Shown: positions 17,111-24,954 of the stretch, piece by piece
How the letters are laid out: the number at the start of each line of letters is the position of its first letter
Numbering within the stretch: the stretch's first letter is position 1
Assembly (NCBI GenBank): GCA_034932485.1
Contig: JAYFOQ010000022.1
Span: forward strand, 19,580 to 83,579
From: Gordonibacter sp034932485
GTDB lineage: Bacteria; Actinomycetota; Coriobacteriia; Coriobacteriales; Eggerthellaceae
Length of the DNA: 64,000 nt
Direction of reading: 5' to 3'
Made by a program: the position numbers and the translations under genes
The notes under the pieces: model-generated
The model's input: only the letters and a program-made list of their open reading frames with translations
Told to the model about the DNA's origin: nothing
Databases searched by the model: none

Positions 17111-18550
17111 ATGCACACCGACGGTATTTTTGTTTCAGACTTCCTAGAACTCGATGACGAGCTCGACTCGCTTGGCGTATTCGATTCTTTGCTCGACAAA
17201 GATAGCAACTTCTTTATCAATGTTGTAAGACTTAAAGCTACTTTAGTGCCTGAGTTTCAGGATGCATATGCGCACCTCAATATGTTTTTTAGCGATATCG
17301 CAACGATCTTAAGTTCATCCCAAGGCCCCAAGGCGATGGACAAAATGTATCGCGAAGCTCGCAAAAAGTTTGTATTTTCGGAAGTGAACGGAATCAACTT
17401 AGGCTTTGCCGAATCTGAATACGGTGCGGGATTTGGAAAGACTCTTTCTGACAAAGTATTGCAAGATGCCTTTGAAATTATCAAGAGCGGGTCAAAACAA
17501 CCTGAAATTTTTCATTTGGTTGGTTTGTTTGAAGAAAATATCGGCCCCGACAGATTGAGCGACATGATTGCAACAATCATACAGCCCGATATCGAAGCTT
17601 ACACCCGAAGGATCCTTGAGGATTTAGGTATAAACCATTTAACTAGGCCAGGTTTATCATTCAATTCAGAAGGTCTTATTAATAACCCGTTCAAAAAGAC
17701 ATGCATACTTCTTTTGCCAGTAGATATTCTCCATGAATTACCAATTGCCAGATGCTGGGAGGATATTGAGCATGTTGCTTCCGAGAATGCCGCAATACGC
17801 AGAGAAATCAACGAAGAAATATGCGAAGAATGGAGCAAGTGGGCCTCAGCAGCAAAGAAAAACTACATCAGAGAGCATGTCTTCATGCAACCCGATCGAT
17901 GCCAAAGGGTTATCGACAACTACAGGGAAGAATGCGTTGCGCCATTCAATCCCTCATCTAACGTCGATTATTTCGCAAAACGTATCCTAAAGGAATTGAG
18001 GGGTTCGCTGAAGTGCGATGCGGAAAGAAATGATATTAATAGCCTTCAAGGGGCTCTTGACGTAATTGCCATCTTCCAGGATTGGGTTGAAAACCATCGC
18101 GGATGGGATTTTATTCGAGAAGCTCCGTCAGCCAAAAGGGAGAAATGCGTACAGCTTGCAATTTCCCTTGCGGGAAAGCATTACGTCCAAGTTAATAACC
18201 TCGATTTTAGCTCAGAGCCAGATGCGGGCCGCGGTCCTGTAGATTTCAAACTCAGCAGAGGTAATGACAAAACCGTTGTCGAGGTCAAACTTTCAAGTAA
18301 TAGCCAATATCTACACGGATACCAAGAACAGATTCAGGAATACGGCAAGGCCGAAAATACCAGTCATCTAGTTTACGTTTACGTAGACTTAGGCGATCAT
18401 CCGAGACGTCTTGAAAAAATCAAAACAGCCATTAAGGCTGATGAGGAAAAGCACGCCTCTCATCCAGAAGCGATAATAATCGATGCTACTCCCAAAAAGG
18501 CAGCAAGCACGTTTCACGCCAACAATACAACTGGGCCCACATCTGAATAG
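17111..18550 (+). CDS. Large protein with C-terminal PD-(D/E)XK nuclease-like domain, 479 aa
   Basis: The C-terminal about 130 residues contain GRGPVDFKLSRGNDKTVVEV followed by KLS: an Asp and an E-x-K pair in the spacing of PD-(D/E)XK endonucleases (about residues 374-396). Strands and an amphipathic helix (YQEQIQEYGKAE) follow. The first about 340 residues are acidic and helical, with no known domain. AT-rich codon use and defence neighbours suggest a restriction or abortive-infection effector. No partner gene is adjacent. It ends 22 bases from the convergent zinc-ribbon transposase, so it might also be cargo of that element. The ribosome site at the ATG is weak. Confidence 0.6.
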   Translation: MHTDGIFVSDFLELDDELDSLGVFDSLLDKDSNFFINVVRLKATLVPEFQDAYAHLNMFFSDIATILSSSQGPKAMDKMYREARKKFVFSEVNGINLGFAESEYGAGFGKTLSDKVLQDAFEIIKSGSKQPEIFHLVGLFEENIGPDRLSDMIATIIQPDIEAYTRRILEDLGINHLTRPGLSFNSEGLINNPFKKTCILLLPVDILHELPIARCWEDIEHVASENAAIRREINEEICEEWSKWASAAKKNYIREHVFMQPDRCQRVIDNYREECVAPFNPSSNVDYFAKRILKELRGSLKCDAERNDINSLQGALDVIAIFQDWVENHRGWDFIREAPSAKREKCVQLAISLAGKHYVQVNNLDFSSEPDAGRGPVDFKLSRGNDKTVVEVKLSSNSQYLHGYQEQIQEYGKAENTSHLVYVYVDLGDHPRRLEKIKTAIKADEEKHASHPEAIIIDATPKKAASTFHANNTTGPTSE

Positions 18551-18572
18551 CATGCATCACGAGCCGCATCCG

Positions 18573-21500
18573 CTAAATTCCTTTAATCTCACGCTCGGGC
18601 TTCTTGCGGCCGGAGCAGTAGGGGCAATATGACCGACTTGCGGCTACTCTTTGGTAGACAGGCATCTTGTACGTGTGCCCACAGTTGAGACCCTTCCACC
18701 ACACCTCTCGTTTTGCGCCTGCAACCACGTCACGCGGCGTCACACCCTTATTCAGATGCGGATGCCACAGCTGGGCAATCAGCGGCTCCAGCGTTGCCAG
18801 ATCATTGAATCCAGACCAAACTTTTCGGTTATGACAGTAAGGACAACCGGGATCATGGCCAGATATCTTAGTCCGATTGACGACCGGAATCTTCCATTCG
18901 TGACCGAGCTCGCAACGCCACCACACGGCTTTGCAGCTGTTCGCCATAATCTCGGTCGCCTTGAGGCCGTTGTTTTTTGTCGGATGCAGCTGCCGGGCGA
19001 TCTTCGAATGGGTCGTTTTAAGGTCGTTGAAACCCTTGAGCACCTGACGCATCCCGCATACAGGGCAACCGGCATCGCTCTGTGTACGGTTAACCACTCC
19101 AATCTGCCACGTATGCCCGAGCTCACACCTCCACCAAACTCGATGCGCACTACCAGCAGTTACGTCGCCCGGGCCGAAGTCTCCGTTGAGATCAGTGTCC
19201 CACTGAGCAGAAAGCTCAGGATGGGTATGGACAAGGTCATTGAAACCGGTAAGTACACGATGGTTCGAGCAGTACGGACATCCAGCTCCCGCGGTCCGTT
19301 CTGCTGGCCTGGCTTGCCACTCGTGCCCGCATTTCCCAAGCCACCATACCAGCGCCGTCGAATTGACCCGAACACACCCAGGGTCGAGCCCCTCGTTGAG
19401 CATCGGATGCAGCTCTGATGCTAAGTCAGGCCTAAGAGTTCCCAAGTCATTCAATCCGGAAAGCAATTTGCGATTAGCGCAGTATGGGCACGACGCATCA
19501 ATGCGTGCGGTTCGCTGCGAGATTGATTCTCTCCACACATGCCCACATTTTCCACGCCACCACACTGGCTTCGATGATCCGGTCAATGCTTCCTCAAGTG
19601 TCATCGGCGCATTCAGATATGCGTGCCACTGTGATGCAATATCAGGACGCTTTGCGGCAAGAACATTGTGCTTTGCTACCTTAAACCCGTAGCGCTTCTC
19701 ATGGCTACAGTTCGGGCACTTGCGCGAGTTTGAAGAAGTGAGACGCAGACTTTCCTGCCACTCGTAACCGCAACGTGGACACAGCCACCACAGCCTTTTC
19801 GCCGTACGATCTGATACCGACTCGGGCGTGAGATCACCGTTTTTCGTCGGATGCCACTTTGCCGGAAGTGCCGCATCTAGGCACTCGACCGAATTGTACC
19901 CCGGCAACACACGTGTACGATTACAGTAAACACATCCTGCACCACGAAACACGCGACTGCGTACAGATTCCTTCCACGAGTGTCCGCATTCAGATCCCTT
20001 CCACCAAACCCGCTCTGTGGTTGCGCGTGTAACGTCCCCGGGACCAAGATCACTATTGCGCCTGAAATCCCATTCGGCAAGCAGGTCCTCATGCCCAAAG
20101 CTTTTACAGTACTCCTCAAACGAGACAAGAAGGTTCGATGACTGCAGAAATCGTGTCCATTTAACAACAGTCTTTCCACCTGAAAAGGATGAGCTGCCTC
20201 CCGAATTAGGTTCCCTATCCCGCTCTCGCGCATCTCTCACCAGAGACTCGAAAGGCTCCATGACCTCTGCAAATCCATTTTCCCTCATCCATTGGTAAGG
20301 CGACTGCCTCCATATGCGGGACAAAACACCGTTCCAAAGATAAACCTCACGATGTGAGTTGACAGCCGTGCTCTCAGGGGGCATGCCGCGATTCTTCGAT
20401 GGATGCCAAAGGCGTGCGAGCTCGGGCGCGAGCGTCGCCACGTCATTGAATCCCGCAAGACCTTTTTGCCCCGAGCAGTACGGACAAAGCCTCCCATAAG
20501 CACTCTCCGCACGCTTCGAGACGGGTGCGCGCCAAACGTGCCCACACTGACCCTCCCACCAAAACATCTGATGGAAGTCGGCAAACACGTGACTCGCGGG
20601 AAGCGGATTGCGTTTCGACCACTCGGCGGCGAGCTCGGGGTGCGTCGTCGCAAGGTCATTTTTGCCTGAGACAAGTTCCACATCAGCACAGGCCAAGCAG
20701 TCGTCAAACGATCGTCCGGTGCGGCGCGCAGGTGCCTCACACCATGAAAAGCCACAATCCGGGCACAACCACCATACGCGCTTCTGGGATCTGCAAACCA
20801 CGTCATGCGGCTTGAGACTTCCGTTGCGGGCAACATCCCATTGCTCTATCACTTTGGTGCGCCCGTGAGCCTGCGCCCATTCGTCAAGCGGAAGAAAGCG
20901 ATCAGGACAGCCTCCTGCCAGTCCCTCGAATGTCTCGAGCCCGTCGGTTCTGCGCCTATGATGAGCCACGCATTGACGCTTATCGCGCGTATATACATCG
21001 ATATCATTTGTACCTATTCGCGCAATCAGCTTACACGATGCAAAGTTCTCGGGCACTCCGTAATAATTCCCTCGCACCTGAACAACTGCATCCCCCATTG
21101 CGCAAACTTTCTTCCATGTAACAGGCTCAAAAGGCTCCTTCGGGAGCGGCTGGAGCTCTGCTTTTTCTTCAGCTAGAAAAATTTGACGACGACTGCGCCC
21201 GCCTGCACTTCTCATTGGTCGGTCGTTGTACAACTCTACCAGTTCGCCTATTGCATTATTGAGCTGAGCTATTGAAGAGAACTCCATTTTCTCGAGCGTT
21301 GAAACAATACCGTTACCCATAATCTTTACGTGACACTCAACAGCCCCTTTCCATGTCGGACTGTATGATTTAGCGGGGAGCACAATAGTGCCGTAATGAT
21401 CTGCTAAGTCCCGATAGCGCTCGTTTACTTTCTTTCCCTGACGACAAAAGGTGACTCCTACGCGCAGGTTGTCGATAATGTCAAATAGCGGAACGCCGCC

Positions 21501-22103
21501 AAAAAACTCGAAGGCAGCCACATTATGCTCGAGCCAACTTTGCATGCCCATATCCAAGCTCGCGCGTACGAAAGTATAATCAGAGTATGGCAAGGTCGCT
21601 AGGAACAGAAAAGCAGGGGTCGAGCTCCCGTCGGAGCCGTGAACAGGAATACTACGAGCCGCCCAGTCAAGCTGACAACATTCCGCGCGATGCCAGTTTA
21701 CGCGCATCGAAAGCTTTGGATGAGCATCTGAAGCCCATGCGCGAACCTTTCGTTCAAACGTGACGCGCGCATAGGGCTCGCCTCCGTCTTCCTCGGCATG
21801 GACCAGATACGCCCCATACAACTTATCAACATGTGCCATATCGGCCCTGCAGCCAGCATCCGCGATAATGCGGGGAAAGTCCGGCTGATAGCGCCTCGCG
21901 TTCTCGTGCGGATCAACAAGGTGTGCGAGCTCGGCTTCAGTGAGTTCAGGAGGTACTGGCCAACCGATACCGAGCTGGTGCGCACGCTGTGTTACCGAAG
22001 CGACCTTCTGAGCCCCACATCCGCACAAAAACGCCACCTTCGACTGAGTCATACCAGTCGAACACATTTCGATAATTTCTCGGTAAGGGTAATCCTCTGT
22101 CAC
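18573..22103 (-). CDS. IstA-like DDE transposase fused to ten zinc-ribbon repeats, 1176 aa
   Basis: Residues 1-400 resemble an IS21 IstA. An N-terminal HTH region comes first, then a DDE core with Asp146 (QLDWA), Asp211 (IIDNLR) and Glu256 (KGAVECH), then a Mu-type C-terminal barrel (YYGVPENFASCKL). From about 440 to the end run ten about 70-residue units. Each has VWW, CxxCGH.W, about 15 residues, CPYC, then an L.GFND, HPEL and W..KN spacer, the pattern of DUF4379-like treble-clef zinc ribbons. Unit 3 has lost its Cys residues and carries an insertion. I know no standard IS transposase of this build. The array may read a nucleic-acid target or scaffold a complex. The start overlaps the upstream gene by 4 bases (ATGA). 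Confidence 0.85.
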   Translation of the reverse strand: MTEDYPYREIIEMCSTGMTQSKVAFLCGCGAQKVASVTQRAHQLGIGWPVPPELTEAELAHLVDPHENARRYQPDFPRIIADAGCRADMAHVDKLYGAYLVHAEEDGGEPYARVTFERKVRAWASDAHPKLSMRVNWHRAECCQLDWAARSIPVHGSDGSSTPAFLFLATLPYSDYTFVRASLDMGMQSWLEHNVAAFEFFGGVPLFDIIDNLRVGVTFCRQGKKVNERYRDLADHYGTIVLPAKSYSPTWKGAVECHVKIMGNGIVSTLEKMEFSSIAQLNNAIGELVELYNDRPMRSAGGRSRRQIFLAEEKAELQPLPKEPFEPVTWKKVCAMGDAVVQVRGNYYGVPENFASCKLIARIGTNDIDVYTRDKRQCVAHHRRRTDGLETFEGLAGGCPDRFLPLDEWAQAHGRTKVIEQWDVARNGSLKPHDVVCRSQKRVWWLCPDCGFSWCEAPARRTGRSFDDCLACADVELVSGKNDLATTHPELAAEWSKRNPLPASHVFADFHQMFWWEGQCGHVWRAPVSKRAESAYGRLCPYCSGQKGLAGFNDVATLAPELARLWHPSKNRGMPPESTAVNSHREVYLWNGVLSRIWRQSPYQWMRENGFAEVMEPFESLVRDARERDREPNSGGSSSFSGGKTVVKWTRFLQSSNLLVSFEEYCKSFGHEDLLAEWDFRRNSDLGPGDVTRATTERVWWKGSECGHSWKESVRSRVFRGAGCVYCNRTRVLPGYNSVECLDAALPAKWHPTKNGDLTPESVSDRTAKRLWWLCPRCGYEWQESLRLTSSNSRKCPNCSHEKRYGFKVAKHNVLAAKRPDIASQWHAYLNAPMTLEEALTGSSKPVWWRGKCGHVWRESISQRTARIDASCPYCANRKLLSGLNDLGTLRPDLASELHPMLNEGLDPGCVRVNSTALVWWLGKCGHEWQARPAERTAGAGCPYCSNHRVLTGFNDLVHTHPELSAQWDTDLNGDFGPGDVTAGSAHRVWWRCELGHTWQIGVVNRTQSDAGCPVCGMRQVLKGFNDLKTTHSKIARQLHPTKNNGLKATEIMANSCKAVWWRCELGHEWKIPVVNRTKISGHDPGCPYCHNRKVWSGFNDLATLEPLIAQLWHPHLNKGVTPRDVVAGAKREVWWKGLNCGHTYKMPVYQRVAASRSYCPYCSGRKKPEREIKGI

Positions 22104-23410
22104 GAGTCCACCACCCCCATGGCCTCTTTTACTATCTCAAGGCTAAACGATTCACTGGCGTTTAACACCTTTCTGCACGCCTCATCAAGCGACACAACCG
22201 AGGATTGTTGCGCAAGGACAAGTAGGGCCTTACAGTCAGCAAGACCCCTACCATCCCGACGGCACGAACGCAAAAGCAGCCTCATCGCACGAACAACATC
22301 GGGGCCCAAAACTCGTGCTTCGGCAAAAAAGGCGCGGTCGATGCGTGCAGCGTACCAACGATGAGCAGCAGGACGATGCTCTGGGTCGGTAACGACATTT
22401 CGGCCCGGTGCAGACGCATCTTTAACAGCATGCGAAGCTACAAGATCACCACCAAAGAAGGCGCGCACTTTATCCGAAGTAACTTGGACGCGAACAGTCT
22501 CGAAAGCGAGTCGCCACGGGACAGAATACCTGACACCACGATAGACGAAATGGTGGTCTGTTCCTACCGAACGTTCGAGCCAAACATCGAATCCATAAGG
22601 CTTTTTCGGTAAAGAAATCATCTGAATAATCTCGCGTTCAGCAAGCACCCTTGAACGTGCGGGATGGTCGGAAAAAGCCGTAGCGTTCAAAAATGCCACC
22701 TGCCGCTCGATAATGACATCAACCTCTTCAAACGATGTCGGCGCACACTCGCGTAGAGCGCGCCTAACTTGTCTAAGAACGTAAGAAGAATTTCGAACAT
22801 CACGTGGTTTGGCATGTTTGAGGGCGGTCTTAGCGGTTTTCGGTCGCGCACCAAACAACACCGTCTTATGGTATTCAGCGAACGCTTCAAGCGTGGCATG
22901 AACCGAAACTCCGGCATTTGACATAGACGCACCAATCATGGTGCAGTCGGTCACATGCGGCACACCTCCCATCCAGCGAAAAGCGCGCTCACAACAACGC
23001 ATCCAAGAATCCGGTGTGCCGGATTCCGCACGACAAACAAACGTAGCATCAGAAAAAGCCATCTGAGCCACAAACAACCTAATGCTTCCACGCGGTAAAG
23101 ACTTCATCTCTTGCATAGCCCAATAGGTCCGCATGTACTCACCAGGAAACCATTCAGGTGAGCTTTCCCCTATACTCTGACGTCTCCAGCCATTGAGAAT
23201 GGTACAGAAGCTCGAAAAAGAGTAGGCGCGCTCATTTGCAACTTTACAGGCATCAACGTATTCCGCATAAACGTGATGACGCGTAATCGAGCGCGCATCA
23301 TCAAGACGATCGCTAAAATGCTCACAAATAGGTAGCGCACACGTCCTGCGTGTCCCCTTGGCGCTCTGTATAACGACGTTGTGATTGTCCGCGGCTTCGG
23401 GAGCATACAT
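22100..23410 (-). CDS. IstA-like protein lacking the first catalytic Asp, 436 aa
   Basis: Segments match IstA: the strand RLFVAQMAFSDATFVCRAES, the RWMGGVPHVTDCTM turn with Asp155, and a C-terminal barrel HHFVYRGVRYSVPWRL. The first DDE Asp is replaced: PGEYMRTYWA carries Tyr96 where the neighbour has CQLDWA. The third acidic residue is not evident (GARPKTAKTALKHAKPRD). So it is probably a catalytically dead paralogue retained as an accessory, for example for end binding or target choice. The gene is 18 bases after the upstream one and overlaps the next by 4 bases, so the three form an operon. Confidence 0.7.
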   Translation of the reverse strand: MYAPEAADNHNVVIQSAKGTRRTCALPICEHFSDRLDDARSITRHHVYAEYVDACKVANERAYSFSSFCTILNGWRRQSIGESSPEWFPGEYMRTYWAMQEMKSLPRGSIRLFVAQMAFSDATFVCRAESGTPDSWMRCCERAFRWMGGVPHVTDCTMIGASMSNAGVSVHATLEAFAEYHKTVLFGARPKTAKTALKHAKPRDVRNSSYVLRQVRRALRECAPTSFEEVDVIIERQVAFLNATAFSDHPARSRVLAEREIIQMISLPKKPYGFDVWLERSVGTDHHFVYRGVRYSVPWRLAFETVRVQVTSDKVRAFFGGDLVASHAVKDASAPGRNVVTDPEHRPAAHRWYAARIDRAFFAEARVLGPDVVRAMRLLLRSCRRDGRGLADCKALLVLAQQSSVVSLDEACRKVLNASESFSLEIVKEAMGVVDS

Positions 23411-23428
23411 GCCATCGCCCCCGACTAT

Positions 23429-23914
23429 CTAAGTGTCAGCGGCTGCCTCCTTCATGAAGCGGTAAAGCGTGCTGCGCTTTACCCCGCATACACCGCACGC
23501 CTCTTCAACCGTCGAACCCTGGGCCCGCATCTGGGCCGCACGCTCAAGCGCCGTGGTATCGGCCTTCGGACGGCCACCCTTATCCTTAGGCCCCTGAGCC
23601 TTGCGCCCCTTTGCCGGATTCACCGCCGCGAACGCCGCAGCATGAGCGAACAAAGAGACTCCATCCAATTCGGTATCGATGCCCTCATCTAGCGCAACAA
23701 GCTCAGCACCGGCATTGCCAATCTGTACGACAGCCTTGGCAGACGACGCTGCGGTTGAACCGAGCACGGCAAGGTTGCGCACCACCACCACATCACCTGG
23801 ACCCACCATAGCCATGAGGGCTGAAAGGGATGTAGCCTGCACACTGTCACAGCGTCCCGACTCCAACGACGCCGCCCTGGGCGCATTCCCGCGCCCCACG
23901 TACCCTATGCGCAT
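23429..23914 (-). CDS. Serine-recombinase-like DNA-binding protein without catalytic Ser, about 161 aa
   Basis: MRIGYVGRGN begins like a resolvase/invertase N-terminus, but the Ser of the usual YxRVS motif is missing. The helix region RNLAVLGST loses the usual R-L-x-R. Residues about 115-160 form a resolvase-type Hin-like HTH (GRPKADTTALERAAQ then CGVKRSTLYRFM). This suggests a DNA-binding relative rather than an active recombinase. ATG at 23914 is preferred because GGAGG lies 11 bases upstream. First gene of the transposase cassette; it may repress it or bind its ends. Confidence 0.6.
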   Translation of the reverse strand: MRIGYVGRGNAPRAASLESGRCDSVQATSLSALMAMVGPGDVVVVRNLAVLGSTAASSAKAVVQIGNAGAELVALDEGIDTELDGVSLFAHAAAFAAVNPAKGRKAQGPKDKGGRPKADTTALERAAQMRAQGSTVEEACGVCGVKRSTLYRFMKEAAADT

Positions 23915-24283
23915 GGCGAAACCAACCTCCCATCTCATTTGACGAGCAGATTTTACAACCACCGTAGCAAAAGCTTCCGATGACGTCCGCCAAAACGCCT
24001 ACATACTCGGCTCCCGAACATCCCTTGTCGAGAGCTTCCGGACCGACCACCGTCACGTGCAGCCCCTTCTGGACATCTCCTTGAACTCTGCATGCTCATC
24101 GGAAACCCGGATACGATGTCAAGGGCCACAAAAACTTTTTGTCAGGCTTTGGATAGCATTGGCCAAAAACTCAAGCGCTCTGCGTTTTGCTTTTCCCCTT
24201 GCACCGCACCGGAACCCCGATGGTCAGCGAGCCACAAGGTTCGCCCACAGGGGGCAAGCCAACGGTAACAGGAGGTCATTACC
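23915..24283. other. Spacer at the left border of the conjugative element
   Basis: No supported gene. A small palindrome ACAAAAACTTTTTGT lies near 24129-24143. The junction between the transposase cassette and the conjugative element should lie in this stretch, but I could not recognise an attachment site or inverted-repeat end. Confidence 0.35.
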
Positions 24284-24652
24284 ATGGAAGCAATCAGCAA
24301 CGACAAGGCAATGAACGGCATCGAACGATACCTAGAGCGACGCGGCATGTACATCACAGAACGCGGTTGGGCGCACGGCAAGGATAAGATTGACTTCGTT
24401 GTCCGCGATGACGATGAGCTGGTGTTCGTGGCTGCCAGGATTCGTGAGAACACAGGAAAGGGCCTGCCCGAAGAGGATTCGAGCCGCAAGTCGTTCGAGA
24501 AGGTGGCCGCAGCCTATTTGGCCGAACATCCCGATATCCCCGAAGGTCGGGTCAGGTTCGACATTGTGTCGATGTTGATCCTGAGCGACAGCCGCGCCCT
24601 CATCCGACACCACATGAACGCAACCTCGGTGGCTGGCGAAGACCTCAGCTAG
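24284..24652 (+). CDS. YraN/UPF0102-like protein with altered nuclease motif, 122 aa
   Basis: The order ERYLERRGMYITERGW, KDKIDFVVRDDDELVFVAARIR, RKSFEKVAAAYL and VRFDIVSM follows the YraN (UPF0102) family. In this endonuclease-like fold the usual motif is GEIDL...VEVKTR. Here the E-V-K is A-A-R and the Glu before IDL is Lys, so metal catalysis is unlikely. AGGAGG precedes the ATG. It is first on the left end of the conjugative element and may be a DNA-binding accessory protein. Confidence 0.6.
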   Translation: MEAISNDKAMNGIERYLERRGMYITERGWAHGKDKIDFVVRDDDELVFVAARIRENTGKGLPEEDSSRKSFEKVAAAYLAEHPDIPEGRVRFDIVSMLILSDSRALIRHHMNATSVAGEDLS

Positions 24653-24663
24653 CCGCATTCCCC

Positions 24664-24690
24664 AGCCCCGTCGTAACTCGCGACGGGGCT
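24664..24690. terminator. Hairpin after the YraN-like gene
   Basis: Ten-bp arms AGCCCCGTCG (24664-24673) and CGACGGGGCT (24681-24690) with a 7-base loop begin 11 bases past the stop. No U-tract follows. Confidence 0.5.
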
Positions 24691-24796
24691 CTGGCGGCAA
24701 CCTTGCTGAAGCTCAATGCTTCCAGCACGGCTTTTGTCTGCTTGATGGTGAGCCCGACAAAAGGGACGTCGGGTCATGATAGATGCGCGCGCATTT

Positions 24797-24817
24797 ACGG
24801 GGACATAATGTCCCCGT
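24797..24817. repeat. ACGGGGACAT-type palindrome, copy 1
   Basis: Ten-bp perfect arms around one central base (ACGGGGACAT A ATGTCCCCGT). Related copies lie at 28392, 30313, 30615 and 40878, all in intergenic DNA of the conjugative element. Confidence 0.8.
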
Positions 24818-24851
24818 GATTTCCGAAGAGCGCACAGTCTAGCGCAGATAA

Positions 24852-24909
24852 TTTCGGGGGCTACTCGCCCCCGAATCCCCTCGGCAGGGTGAAATCCACC
24901 CTGCACCCA
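24852..24909. repeat. GC-rich double-hairpin repeat, short copy
   Basis: GGGGGCTACTCGCCCCC followed by AATCCCCTCGGC and a GCAGGGTG/CACCCTGC hairpin. It is the first unit of the longer repeats at 6955-7232 and 26985-27300, present here alone. Confidence 0.7.
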
Positions 24910-24954
24910 TCAACTTTGCAATGCAAAATGTCACTTGAGTACTTGAGAACACAT

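Noticed and set aside
18651..19418. 255-codon plus-strand open frame
   Set aside because: It is antisense to the zinc-ribbon array; its apparent length comes from the GC-biased repeated codons on the other strand.
23915..24283. tRNA gene as attachment site of the conjugative element
   Set aside because: No cloverleaf or T-loop (GGTTCGA) pattern was found here or at 59047-59316.
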